From assembly GCA_900470095.1 (NCBI GenBank), contig UBZM01000023.1:62001-126000 (forward strand): DNA of 64,000 bases, read 5' to 3'. The translations under genes and the position numbers were made by a program. The notes under the pieces are model-generated. The model was not told the DNA's origin. It saw only the letters and a program-made list of their open reading frames with translations, and did not search any database. Shown in pieces: positions 16,020-24,330 of this stretch; within the stretch, counting starts at the first letter, position 1, and each line of letters begins with the position of its first letter. Source of the stretch: Hyphomicrobiales bacterium (GTDB taxonomy: Bacteria; Pseudomonadota; Alphaproteobacteria; Rhizobiales; Beijerinckiaceae).

Positions 16020-16808
16020 TCAGCCGGCCTTGCGCACACGCATGTGCAGGAACAGCGGCGCGACGCGGGTATCCGCGAGATAGGGCTCGCGCGCCGCGGT
16101 TTCCGCGTCGATCGTCGGCTCGTGCATATGCTCGATGGCAAGGCCCGCGGCGATGAGGAGATTGACCCATTCGCTCAACGTATGGTGGAAGCGCGGCACC
16201 TTGAATGGCTCGACCTTGGCCTTCTCATGCTCGGGCGCAGCTCCGAAGCGCCAGGTCTCGATCTCGCCATTGGTGGCACGGAAATACTCGCGCACCTCAA
16301 TCCCGAGCACGGTCCTGTTCTCGTCGCGCAGCACCCGGCGGAACGGCGTAGCGAAGCAGGGGTGCAGGATCGAGAATTGCAGGAAGCCGCCGGGCCGCAG
16401 GACACGTTCCGCTTCAGCCAGGACGAGATCCTGCCGCGGCATGTCCATCAGGGACATGAAGGCGGTCGCGAAATCGAAGCTGCCATCGGCGAAGGGCAGA
16501 TCCATGCCGTCGGCAAGCTGGTAGGAGATGCCGAGCGGAGCGGCCTCTTCCGCTTCCCGCGCATGCCGAATGAAGGTCGGCGCGATATCGATGCCGGTCA
16601 TCCGGGCGCCGGCCTGGGCAATGCGGCGCGTATTGGCGCCTTCGCCGCAGCCGATATCGAGCCCCTCGAGCCCGGCGACGGAGGGAAGGTTGGCCATGAA
16701 GGCCGGTGTATTCTGGGCATCACGGTACAGGTCGTACCCGGCGCGCGCATGGCGCGTCCAGGTTTCGGCATTGGCCTCCCAGCAGGCGGCGACGTCTGCG
16801 CTGTCCAT
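16020..16808 (-). CDS. Class I SAM-dependent methyltransferase
   Basis: A 262-residue protein with motif I LEGLDIGCGEGANTRRIAQ, the MTGIDIAP acidic loop, LADGMDLPFADGSFDFATAF and ERVLRPGGFLQFSILHPCF. This is a UbiE/Methyltransf_11-like enzyme, substrate unknown. ATG 16808 begins MDSADVAACWEANAETWTRH; the longer frame to 17000 overlaps the divergent SDR gene and is rejected. It converges on the acyl-CoA dehydrogenase with 17 bases between stops. Confidence 0.88.
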   Translation of the reverse strand: MDSADVAACWEANAETWTRHARAGYDLYRDAQNTPAFMANLPSVAGLEGLDIGCGEGANTRRIAQAGARMTGIDIAPTFIRHAREAEEAAPLGISYQLADGMDLPFADGSFDFATAFMSLMDMPRQDLVLAEAERVLRPGGFLQFSILHPCFATPFRRVLRDENRTVLGIEVREYFRATNGEIETWRFGAAPEHEKAKVEPFKVPRFHHTLSEWVNLLIAAGLAIEHMHEPTIDAETAAREPYLADTRVAPLFLHMRVRKAG

Positions 16809-16834
16809 TCCGGCTCTCCTGATTCGGGGGACGG

Positions 16835-16848
16835 TTCCTCTAGAGGAA
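16835..16848. promoter_or_regulatory. Perfect 14-bp palindrome in divergent spacer
   Basis: TTCCTCTAGAGGAA is fully self-complementary. It sits in the 74-base region between the divergent methyltransferase (16808) and SDR (16883) genes, a likely place for an operator. Confidence 0.4.
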
Positions 16849-16862
16849 TGCCGGCATCTGCG

Positions 16863-16886
16863 CCACCGGAATTGTCGCTCCGGTGG
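16863..16886. promoter_or_regulatory. Perfect 8-8-8 inverted repeat overlapping the SDR start codon
   Basis: CCACCGGA (16863-16870), spacer ATTGTCGC, TCCGGTGG (16879-16886). The 3' arm includes the proposed GTG start at 16883. It could be an operator or a hairpin covering the start. No purine-rich ribosome site is visible. Confidence 0.45.
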
Positions 16887-17746
16887 TGATTGACGCCGAC
16901 CTTGCGGCAGCGCCGCTCGCCAACCGCATCTGCCTCGTTGCAGGCGCTTCTCGCGGTCTGGGGCGTGGCATCGCCCGCGCGCTCGGCGAAGCCGGCGCAA
17001 CCGTCATCGTCAGCGGCCGCTCCAGCGAGGCCGGCCCCCGCACTGACCAGCGGCCGGAGACGTTCGAAGACACCGCGCGCGAAGTCGAAGCCGCAGGTGG
17101 CAAAGGGCATCCCTATCGGTGCGACCATACGCAGGAGCGCGAGGTCAATCAGCTCGTCTCCTGGGCCCTGCGTCGCTTCGGCCGGCTCGATTGCGTCGTC
17201 GATGCCGTCTGGGGTGGCAATGAGGGCTATGACGGCGACAGATATCCCGACGGATCGGCCTTCGGCACGCCGTTCTGGCGCCGCCCGGCGGCGCGACTGG
17301 GACAGGGCTTCGAGAGCGGCGTTTATGCGCAGCTCCTGCTGGCGAAGGCCGTCGCGCCGGCCATGGTCCAGATGCGCAAGGGGCTGATCGTCACCGTGGG
17401 GTTCGATACTGGCGCAGGCTATCTCGGAGATGTCGTCTACGATCTCGCCAAGGCGGCGATGAACCGGCTAACCTTCGCCATGGCGCAGGAGCTTAGGCCC
17501 TACGGTGTGACCGCGCTCGGCCTCTCGCCCGGCCATGTCCTGACCGAGCGCGTGCAGGATGCCGGCATGGCGGCCGAGACGACGGAGACGCCGCTCTATG
17601 CCGGCCGGGCCGTTGTCGCGCTTGCTCTCGATCCCGATGTCAGCCGCCACGGCGGGAGCGTGCTGCGCGTTGCCGATCTCGCACGAGCCTATGGCTTCAC
17701 CGATCAGGACGGCACTCAGCCGGCCCGTTTCACCATTCCAGATTGA
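16883..17746 (+). CDS. SDR-family oxidoreductase (DHRS1-like), lacks the usual catalytic Ser
   Basis: A 287-residue short-chain dehydrogenase. The cofactor motif is CLVAGASRGLGRGIARAL and the active-site YxxxK is YDLAK. The DHRS1-like regions VDAVWGGNEGYDGD and TPFWRRPAARLGQGFESGVY are present. The position 13 residues before the catalytic Tyr is Gly (in VGFDTGAGYL) rather than the usual Ser. Starts at tandem GTG codons (16883 or 16886) inside an inverted repeat. The downstream SDR gene follows after 14 bases, so they are probably cotranscribed. Confidence 0.85.
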   Translation: MVIDADLAAAPLANRICLVAGASRGLGRGIARALGEAGATVIVSGRSSEAGPRTDQRPETFEDTAREVEAAGGKGHPYRCDHTQEREVNQLVSWALRRFGRLDCVVDAVWGGNEGYDGDRYPDGSAFGTPFWRRPAARLGQGFESGVYAQLLLAKAVAPAMVQMRKGLIVTVGFDTGAGYLGDVVYDLAKAAMNRLTFAMAQELRPYGVTALGLSPGHVLTERVQDAGMAAETTETPLYAGRAVVALALDPDVSRHGGSVLRVADLARAYGFTDQDGTQPARFTIPD

Positions 17747-17760
17747 GAGGGAGAGAGACC

Positions 17761-18621
17761 ATGTCGCTCAAGAACAAGACGCTCTTCATCACCGGGGGCT
17801 CGCGCGGCATCGGGCTCGCGATCGCGCTCAGGGCGGCGCGCGACGGTGCCAATGTCACCATTGCCGCGAAGACGGCCGAGCCGCACCCGAAGCTGCCGGG
17901 CACGATCCATACCGCTGCCGCCGAGATCGAGGCCGCAGGTGGCAAATGCCTGCCGCTGATGGTCGACGTGCGCGATGAGGCTGGCGTCGCGGACGCCATT
18001 GCCAAGACGGTGGCGACCTTCGGCGGCATCGACATCGTCGTGAACAATGCCAGCGCGATCAATCTGACCAACACGCAGATGACCGATATGAAGCGCTTCG
18101 ATCTGATGCACCAGATCAATACGCGCGGCACCTTCATGGTCTCGAAATATGCGATTCCGCATCTGGAGAAGGCGGAGAATCCGCATATCCTGATGCTCTC
18201 GCCGCCTCTCGACATGAAGACGCACTGGTTCGCGCCGCATCTCGCCTATTCCATCGCGAAATACGGCATGAGCCTGTGCGTGCTGGGCCTGGCCGGCGAA
18301 CTCGCTCCGAAGGGCATCGCGGTCAACGCGCTCTGGCCGCGCACGACGATCGCGACCGCGGCCGTCCAGAATCTGCTCGGCGGCGACAAGATGGTGCAGG
18401 CGAGCCGCACGCCCGAGATCCTGGCCGATGCCGCGCATATGATCTTCCTGAAATCGTCGCGGCAGTTCTCCGGCAATTTCCTGATCGACGACAGCTTCAT
18501 GGCTGGCGAGGGCGTCACCGACTTCTCAGCTTACCGCGTCGACCCTTCGGTGCCGCTGATGCCGGACTTCTTCGTGCCCGCCGACAGCAAGCCGCCGGCC
18601 GGTGTGAAGGGCGGGGTGTGA
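17761..18621 (+). CDS. SDR-family oxidoreductase (HSDL2-like)
   Basis: A 286-residue short-chain dehydrogenase with TLFITGGSRGIGLAIALRAA, NNASAIN and AYSIAKYGMSL (YxxxK). The stretch ILMLSPPLDMK and FAPHLAYSIAK resembles the HSDL2 branch, which in eukaryotes is peroxisomal and linked to fatty acid metabolism. ATG 17761 follows a GAGAGGGAGAG ribosome site; upstream in-frame residues are spurious. It is the second gene of an SDR pair, near an acyl-CoA dehydrogenase, consistent with lipid or acyl catabolism. Confidence 0.9.
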   Translation: MSLKNKTLFITGGSRGIGLAIALRAARDGANVTIAAKTAEPHPKLPGTIHTAAAEIEAAGGKCLPLMVDVRDEAGVADAIAKTVATFGGIDIVVNNASAINLTNTQMTDMKRFDLMHQINTRGTFMVSKYAIPHLEKAENPHILMLSPPLDMKTHWFAPHLAYSIAKYGMSLCVLGLAGELAPKGIAVNALWPRTTIATAAVQNLLGGDKMVQASRTPEILADAAHMIFLKSSRQFSGNFLIDDSFMAGEGVTDFSAYRVDPSVPLMPDFFVPADSKPPAGVKGGV

Positions 18622-18622
18622 A

Positions 18623-18640
18623 GCGCGCCGCAAGGCGCGT
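18623..18640 (+). terminator. GCAA-tetraloop hairpin after SDR genes
   Basis: GCGCGCC (18623-18629) pairs with GGCGCGT (18634-18640), including one G-U, around a GCAA tetraloop, two bases after the stop. A TTGACA hexamer at 18648-18653 just after it could be the corA -35, although no good -10 is seen 17 bases on. Confidence 0.45.
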
Positions 18641-18722
18641 CATTGGTTTGACATCGTTGGCGGCTTGGAGTTCCTGCCCTGCAGCAAGGCGCCCTGCCGG
18701 CCGCTGACGAGTCGCTCCCCCT

Positions 18723-19712
18723 ATGCTTCTGATCCACAGCATCTGCCCCGACCATGGCGACCGGTTGGCCCATCGTCCGCTCTCCCAGGATGAGCCGATC
18801 CCGGTCGGAGCCGTCTGGATCGATCTGCTCAATCCGACTTCCACGGACGACAAGCGGGTCGAGACCCATCTCGGCATCTCGATTCCGACGCGCGAGGAGA
18901 TGCATGATCTCGAGCCGTCCGAGATCATCTATACCGAGAACGGCGCGCATTACATGACGGCGCGGGTGATCTGCCAGTCGGACAGCAATGTCCCCAAACT
19001 GGCGGACGTCACCTTCATCCTGACCGAGAAGGCCTTGGTGACCGTGCGTTATGACGAGCCCGGCGCCTTCGGCATCTTTCTCAACCGCGTCGCCAAACCG
19101 GGTGGCTGCGGCATGCAGCCTGAAGCCATCATGGAGGGCTTGATCGAGGCCATCGTCGACCGGGCTGCCGAGGTGCTGCGCGGTGTTGGCGACAAGATCG
19201 ACGGTGCCTCGCGCCGGATCTTCGATGGCAAGGCGGCCGAGGTCGAGCAGGGCAGCGCCTATCAGGGCGTGATCCAGAAGATCGGCCAATACGAGCACAT
19301 CATCTCGAATGTGCGCGAGAGCATGGTCGCGATCGAGCGCGTGCTGCTCTTCCTCTCGGCCAATTACAAGCGGCCTAAAAAGGCCGCGAGCGGCTTCGCA
19401 CCGGAATGGCGCACCTCGATCCGCGACGTCCAGGCCATCGAGGAGCACGCGACCTTCCTCTCGAGCAAGCTGCAATTCATGCTCGATGCGACGCTGGGTC
19501 TGGTCAGCATCGAGCAGAACAAGATCATCAAGCTGTTCTCGGTCGTCGCCGTCGCCCTGATGCCGCCGACGCTGATCGCCTCGGTCTACGGCATGAACTT
19601 CAAGACGATGCCGGAATTGGAATGGCAGTTCGGATACCCGATCGCGGTCGGCATGATGATCGTCGCGGCCGTGGTGCCCTATGTCTTGTTTCGCTGGAAA
19701 AAGTGGCTTTGA
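18723..19712 (+). CDS. corA: CorA-family magnesium/divalent cation transporter
   Basis: A 329-residue inner-membrane channel. The long cytoplasmic N-terminal domain ends in two C-terminal transmembrane helices (about 268-325). The signature YGMNF closes the first (LIASVYGMNFKTMPELEW). It forms pentamers that conduct Mg2+, Co2+ or Ni2+ in the family. ATG 18723 gives family-typical length. It stands alone and converges with the ASCH gene. Confidence 0.93.
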   Translation: MLLIHSICPDHGDRLAHRPLSQDEPIPVGAVWIDLLNPTSTDDKRVETHLGISIPTREEMHDLEPSEIIYTENGAHYMTARVICQSDSNVPKLADVTFILTEKALVTVRYDEPGAFGIFLNRVAKPGGCGMQPEAIMEGLIEAIVDRAAEVLRGVGDKIDGASRRIFDGKAAEVEQGSAYQGVIQKIGQYEHIISNVRESMVAIERVLLFLSANYKRPKKAASGFAPEWRTSIRDVQAIEEHATFLSSKLQFMLDATLGLVSIEQNKIIKLFSVVAVALMPPTLIASVYGMNFKTMPELEWQFGYPIAVGMMIVAAVVPYVLFRWKKWL

Positions 19713-19805
19713 CGCCCGGATTGAAGGTTGCCTTGGCCGCCTGAGCCTTCCACTGGGCGAGCCCGTCGGGAGCAGCGTCAAGCCGATCGGTAGATCGCGG
19801 CGCCG

Positions 19806-20372
19806 TTAGCGGGGCGCGAGGCGCCGGAGCATCGCCGCTCCGCGCGGCGACAGCCGATAGCCGCTCGCCAAGCTTTCCGTCAGCCCGAGCGCCTTGAGTT
19901 TGCGCACATCCTGCTTGAACGGAAGGGCTTCCCTGCCGAGCAGTGCCGCGAGCTCTGGTGCGCGCCGCGCCGGATGAGCCTCGATCAGAGCGAGCGTCGC
20001 CAGCGTCCAGGCCCGGCGCGCGTCGAGGAGCATGAGGCGCGCCTCGATATCGTGCATCTCCGGCTCGCCAAGCTCGGTCTCCGCCTGCAGGGCGATGCGT
20101 GGATCTGGCCCGGCAATTCGCAGGCAGATGCGGTAGAGCTGGCCTTCGCGGCTGGAAAGCTCTGCAAGCAGGCGCTCGCGCGTGTCATGTCCGGCGGCAC
20201 GCGCTTCGTCCTCGCCGATCTCCTCGACTGGTTCGACGTCCTCGATCGCCAGCAGGCCGATGCTGGTCAGGAGCGTGCCGCCGGCCCGGACGCTGGGGCG
20301 GCGCCAGCGGCGGAACACAAGCGTGATACGCCCGGCTGCGATGCCGTCCAGTGTCCTGCGGTTCAGCAGCAC
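19806..20372 (-). CDS. ASCH-domain protein with C-terminal winged-helix-like region
   Basis: A 188-residue protein. Residues 1-50 (RRTLDGIAAGRITLVFRRWR, then RPSVRAGGTLLTSIGLLAIE) match the ASCH fold, a PUA-like beta-barrel implicated in RNA or nucleotide binding. The last 70 or so (PELAALLGREALPFKQDVRK, LKALGLTESLASGYRLSPRG) look like a winged helix with an antiparallel wing. Start is GTG 20372. It follows cysK on the same strand after only four bases, so the two are almost certainly cotranscribed. The reason for that link is unknown. Confidence 0.75.
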   Translation of the reverse strand: MLLNRRTLDGIAAGRITLVFRRWRRPSVRAGGTLLTSIGLLAIEDVEPVEEIGEDEARAAGHDTRERLLAELSSREGQLYRICLRIAGPDPRIALQAETELGEPEMHDIEARLMLLDARRAWTLATLALIEAHPARRAPELAALLGREALPFKQDVRKLKALGLTESLASGYRLSPRGAAMLRRLAPR

Positions 20373-20376
20373 GGTG

Positions 20377-21423
20377 TCACGCCAGCACGCGGGCCATCAC
20401 GTCCTTAAGGCCCTCGCTGCCACGGGTCAGCCAACCAGGAACGGGCAGGCCCTTCGAGCGCAGGAATTCCGGATTGAACAGCTTTGACTGATAGCGCGTG
20501 CCGTAATCGGCGAGGATGGTCACGATGGTGTGGCCCGGACCCATCTCCTTCGCCAGCCTGATCGCACCGGCGACATTGATGCCGGACGAGCCGCCGAGGC
20601 AAAGCCCTTCATGTTCCAGCAGTTCGAAGACGAGCGGGATCGCCTCCTCGTCAGGGATCTGGAAGGAGACATCGATCGGAGCGCCCTCGATATTCCGGGT
20701 GATCCGGCCCTGACCGATGCCCTCGGTGATCGAGGATCCTTCCGCCTTCAGTTCGCCGGTCGTGAACCAGGAATGCAGGGCCGCCCCCATCGGATCGGCA
20801 AGGCCGATGCGGATCTTCGGGTTGAAACCCTTCAGCGCGATCGCGGCGCCGGCAAGCGTGCCGCCGGTGCCGACCGCGCAGATGAAGCCGTCGACCTTGC
20901 CCTCGGTCTGTCGCCAGATCTCCGGCCCGGTCGTCTCGATATGACCCTGCCGATTGGCTGTATTGTCGAACTGGTTGGCCCAGATCGCGCCGTTCGGCTC
21001 GCTCTTCGCCAGTTCCTCGGCAAGGCGGCCCGAGACCTTCACGTAATTATTGGGATTGGCGTAGCCGACTGCGGGCACCTCGACCAGCGTCGCGCCGGCA
21101 AGCCGCAGCATGTCCTTCTTTTCCTGTGACTGCGTCTCCGGGATCACGATCACCGAGCGATAGCCCAGTGCATTGCCGACGAGAGCAAGCCCGATGCCGG
21201 TATTGCCGGCCGTGCCTTCGACGATCACGCCGCCGGGTTTCAGCAGGCCGCGCGCCTCGGCATCGCGTATGATTGCGAGGGCGGCGCGGTCCTTGACGGA
21301 TTGCCCCGGGTTCATGAATTCGGCCTTCCCCAGGATCGTGCAGCCGGTCATCTCCGAGGCACGCTTGAGCTTGATCAGGGGCGTATTGCCGATGGCTTCG
21401 ATGACACCGTTGCGGATCGTCAT
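20377..21423 (-). CDS. cysK: Cysteine synthase A (O-acetylserine sulfhydrylase)
   Basis: A 348-residue PLP enzyme making cysteine from O-acetylserine and sulfide. IGNTPLIKL, the PLP lysine in NPGQSVKDRAAL (Lys44), the substrate loop EGTAGNTGIGLAL and the phosphate cradle GTGGTLAG are all present. Longer than E. coli CysK (323) and typical of the rhizobial type. ATG 21423 is followed immediately by the family-standard start IRNGVIEAIGNTPL. It is transcribed with the ASCH gene and is divergent from an RNA methyltransferase. Confidence 0.93.
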   Translation of the reverse strand: MTIRNGVIEAIGNTPLIKLKRASEMTGCTILGKAEFMNPGQSVKDRAALAIIRDAEARGLLKPGGVIVEGTAGNTGIGLALVGNALGYRSVIVIPETQSQEKKDMLRLAGATLVEVPAVGYANPNNYVKVSGRLAEELAKSEPNGAIWANQFDNTANRQGHIETTGPEIWRQTEGKVDGFICAVGTGGTLAGAAIALKGFNPKIRIGLADPMGAALHSWFTTGELKAEGSSITEGIGQGRITRNIEGAPIDVSFQIPDEEAIPLVFELLEHEGLCLGGSSGINVAGAIRLAKEMGPGHTIVTILADYGTRYQSKLFNPEFLRSKGLPVPGWLTRGSEGLKDVMARVLA

Positions 21424-21561
21424 GATGGAAATCGCTCCTCGGGCCCAGACGCGTCCCCGGTCGGGCCGGAGCGGCGCTGCACGTCAAGATAGAGAATTTT
21501 CTTCTCGTTTCACGGGAAGAATTTTTCGAATTGCGCGGATCGGACGACCGGATTTCCCTCT

Positions 21562-21595
21562 TTCGGTTCAACCTGATAGGCGAACCTAAACCGAA
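21562..21595. promoter_or_regulatory. 7-bp inverted repeat upstream of RNA methyltransferase
   Basis: TTCGGTT (21562-21568) and AACCGAA (21589-21595) enclose 20 bases that include AACCTGATAGG. It ends 20 bases before ATG 21616 in the spacer divergent from cysK. It could be a leader hairpin or operator. Confidence 0.35.
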
Positions 21596-21615
21596 GGTCA
21601 CAAACGTAAATCCGC

Positions 21616-22869
21616 ATGTCCATTCTCGCCATGAACGAAACCCTCACGATCGCGCATCTCGGCCAGCGCGGCGACGGCATTGCCGAGACGTCCCAGGGCG
21701 CGGTCTTCGTGCCCTATACTCTGCCCGGGGAGACGGTGCGGGTCGTTCGCGATGGCGACCGCGCGCAATTGGTCGAAATCCTGGCGCCCGCTGAATCGCG
21801 GGTGGCAGCGATCTGCCCGCTCTACACCCGCTGCGGCGGCTGCGCGGCGCAGCATATGCCTCAGTCACTCTATCAGGGCTGGAAGCGGCAGCAGATCGTG
21901 ACCGCGCTCGCCCGCGTCGGGATCGATGCGCCGGTAGCGGCGGTGGTCGATGCGCATGGAGTGGGTCGGCGCCGCGTGACCTTCCACGCCCGGCGCGAAG
22001 GCGCGGGCATGATGGTCGGCTTCATGATGGCGCGCAGTCATGACCTCATTGCCGTCGAGGCCTGTCCGGTGCTGGCTCCCGGCCTTGCGCGCGCCCCTGC
22101 CGTCGCGCAGCTGCTCGCCAACCGGTTGGGGGGCTCGAACAAGCCCCTGGACCTGCAGGTTACGGCCTCCGAAGCCGGGCTCGATGTCGATATTCGTGGC
22201 CACGGCCCCGCCGGAGACAAGCTGCGCCTGACCCTGACTGACGTGGCCGAGCGGCTCGATCTTGCTCGGCTTGCCATGCATGGCGATGTCATCGTCGAGC
22301 GCCGCCCGCCCTTGCAGGCCATGGGACGAGCCTATGTCGCGCCCGGTCCCGGCGGTTTTCTTCAGGCGACGGCGGAAGGCGAGGAGCGTCTCGCTGCCCT
22401 CGTCGTCGACGCCCTGCCGAAGGTGAAGCGTGTGGCAGATCTTTTCGCCGGGTGCGGACCGTTCACCTTCCGACTGGCCGAAAAGGCGCGGGTTCATGCG
22501 CTGGAGAGCGACAAGGCGGCCGTGCAGGCCCTGCTCAGGGCCGCGAGTGCAACGCAGGGGCTGAAGCCCGTCACCGGCGAGCAACGCGATCTCTTTCGCC
22601 GGCCTCTGCTGGAGTCCGAGCTGAATGGCTTCGATGCGGTGGTGCTCGATCCGCCTCGCGCCGGGGCGGAGGCGCAGGTGAAGCGGCTGGCCGCATCGAA
22701 GGTCGCGACAATTGTCTATGTCTCCTGCGATGCCGGGAGCTTCGCACGCGACGCGGCGCTTCTGGTCGCGGGCGGATATGCGCTGGACGGTGTCACGCCG
22801 GTCGACCAGTTCCGGTATTCCGCTCACATCGAGTTGGTCGCCCGGTTTCGGCGCCCAGGCAGGAAGTGA
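21616..22869 (+). CDS. RlmD/TrmA-family class I SAM-dependent RNA (uracil-C5) methyltransferase
   Basis: A 417-residue enzyme. A short TRAM-like domain opens it (LTIAHLGQRGDGIAETSQGA). The 4Fe-4S motif CPLYTRCGGCAAQHM plus a later Cys (EACPVL) follow. The SAM fold shows ADLFAGCGPFTFRL, then VVLDPPRAGAEAQ and the nucleophile region YVSCDAGSFARD. It should form m5U in 23S rRNA or tRNA; which site is not decidable here. The start may be ATG 21616 or ATG 21631. Its stop is 13 bases before the flavoenzyme gene. Confidence 0.92.
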   Translation: MSILAMNETLTIAHLGQRGDGIAETSQGAVFVPYTLPGETVRVVRDGDRAQLVEILAPAESRVAAICPLYTRCGGCAAQHMPQSLYQGWKRQQIVTALARVGIDAPVAAVVDAHGVGRRRVTFHARREGAGMMVGFMMARSHDLIAVEACPVLAPGLARAPAVAQLLANRLGGSNKPLDLQVTASEAGLDVDIRGHGPAGDKLRLTLTDVAERLDLARLAMHGDVIVERRPPLQAMGRAYVAPGPGGFLQATAEGEERLAALVVDALPKVKRVADLFAGCGPFTFRLAEKARVHALESDKAAVQALLRAASATQGLKPVTGEQRDLFRRPLLESELNGFDAVVLDPPRAGAEAQVKRLAASKVATIVYVSCDAGSFARDAALLVAGGYALDGVTPVDQFRYSAHIELVARFRRPGRK

Positions 22870-22882
22870 CCCCGGAGGCCCT

Positions 22883-24289
22883 ATGAGCGCTCAAGTTCTG
22901 GACCGGATGGCCGGCATCGTCGGCGTGCGCAACATCATTGCCGATCCGGATGCGATGCTGCCCTATCTCAAGGAATGGCGGGATCTGTTTCGCGGCCAGG
23001 CGACGGCAGTCGTGCGCCCGGGCTCGACCGAGGAGGTCGCGGCGATCGTCAGGCTTGCAGCCGAGACCGGGACGACGCTGGTGCCGCAGGGCGGGAATAC
23101 CGGGCTTGTCGGGGGGCAGATCCCGGTTGCCGACGGGCATGAGATCATTCTCTCGCTGCAGCGGCTCGACAAGGTTCGGGCCGTCGACGCCGAAGGCGAC
23201 ACCATGATCGTCGAGGCCGGGGTCACGCTGCAGCGTGCGCAGGAAGCAGCTGAAGCTGCCGGACGGCTCTTCCCGCTCTCGCTGGCCTCGGAGGGCACCT
23301 GCACCATTGGCGGCAATCTCTCCACCAATGCCGGCGGCACCGCCGTGATCGCCTATGGCAACGCCCGCGAGCTCTGTATGGGGCTCGAGGTCGTGCTGGC
23401 CGACGGCCGCATCTGGAACGGGCTCAGGCAACTGCGCAAGGACAATACCGGCTACGACCTGAAGAACCTCTTCATCGGCGCCGAAGGTACGCTCGGCGTC
23501 ATCACCGCTGCTGTGCTGAAGCTCTTTCCGCTTCCCGCGGCGCGCGCCACCGCCTTCCTCGCGCTGCCGGGGCCGGCCGAGGCGCTGGCCCTGCTCAACG
23601 CGGCCAAGGCCGGCGCGGGCGGCACATTGACGACCTTCGAGCTCATGCCGCGCATCGGGCTTGAATTCGTGTTGCGCCATGCTGCCAGCACCCGTGACCC
23701 GCTTTCGGAGCCGTCGCCCTGGTATGTGCTGATGGAGGTTTCGGCCCAAAGCGCGGCGGGTCTCAATGAGGCTGTCGAAGCCTTCCTGGGCGAGGCGCTC
23801 GAGAAGGGCCTGATCACCGATGCGGTGCTGGCCGGCTCGCTGGAACAGCGCAAGGATTTCTGGAAGCTGCGCGAGATGCTGTCGGAGGTGCAGCGCTTCG
23901 AGGGCGGTTCGATCAAGCACGACATTTCCGTGCCGCTGCACGCAACGCCGGATTTCCTGGCTCGCGCCATTGCGACGGTCGAGGCGATGATCCCGGGCTG
24001 CCGCCCGGTGGCCTTCGGCCATCTCGGCGACGGCAATATCCACTTCAATGTCAGCCAGCCCATCGGGGCGGACAAGGAGGCCTTCCTGGCACGCTGGGAC
24101 GAAATCAATCGTGCCGTCCACGCCATCGTCACCGAAATGCGTGGCTCGATTTCGGCCGAGCACGGCATTGGCCGGCTCAAGCGCTATTTGCTGCCGAGCG
24201 TGAAGGACCCGGTCGAGCTCGCGCTGATGAAGACACTCAAGGCGACGCTCGACCCGCAAGGCATCCTGAACCCCGGCGCCGTGCTGTAA
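22883..24289 (+). CDS. FAD-binding oxidoreductase, GlcD/D-2-hydroxyacid dehydrogenase family
   Basis: A 468-residue flavoprotein. The PP-type FAD domain shows VVRPGSTEEVAAIVRLA, VPQGGNTGLVGGQ and LASEGTCTIGGNLSTNAGG. The C-terminal cap has VAFGHLGDGNIHFNVSQP and the closing ISAEHGIGRLKRYLLP. These histidines and the HGIG motif bind metal and substrate in D-2-hydroxyglutarate and D-lactate dehydrogenases. ATG 22883 is preceded by GGAGG; the longer frame lies inside the previous gene. Distinct from glcD at 46340, which has its own operon. Confidence 0.92.
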   Translation: MSAQVLDRMAGIVGVRNIIADPDAMLPYLKEWRDLFRGQATAVVRPGSTEEVAAIVRLAAETGTTLVPQGGNTGLVGGQIPVADGHEIILSLQRLDKVRAVDAEGDTMIVEAGVTLQRAQEAAEAAGRLFPLSLASEGTCTIGGNLSTNAGGTAVIAYGNARELCMGLEVVLADGRIWNGLRQLRKDNTGYDLKNLFIGAEGTLGVITAAVLKLFPLPAARATAFLALPGPAEALALLNAAKAGAGGTLTTFELMPRIGLEFVLRHAASTRDPLSEPSPWYVLMEVSAQSAAGLNEAVEAFLGEALEKGLITDAVLAGSLEQRKDFWKLREMLSEVQRFEGGSIKHDISVPLHATPDFLARAIATVEAMIPGCRPVAFGHLGDGNIHFNVSQPIGADKEAFLARWDEINRAVHAIVTEMRGSISAEHGIGRLKRYLLPSVKDPVELALMKTLKATLDPQGILNPGAVL

Positions 24290-24304
24290 GGCGGCAGCCC
24301 CTCA

Positions 24305-24328
24305 GGCTTGGCCGCACACGGCCAAGCC
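24305..24328. terminator. Bidirectional stem-loop between convergent genes
   Basis: GGCTTGGCC (24305-24313) and GGCCAAGCC (24320-24328) are perfect 9-bp arms around GCACAC. It lies between the flavoenzyme stop (24289) and the SRAP stop (24331) and probably serves both. Confidence 0.6.
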
Positions 24329-24330
24329 GC

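Noticed and set aside
14065..16170. Upstream extension of the Sua5 frame for about 700 codons
   Set aside because: It is antisense to the acyl-CoA dehydrogenase; Sua5 similarity and length end at ATG 14064.
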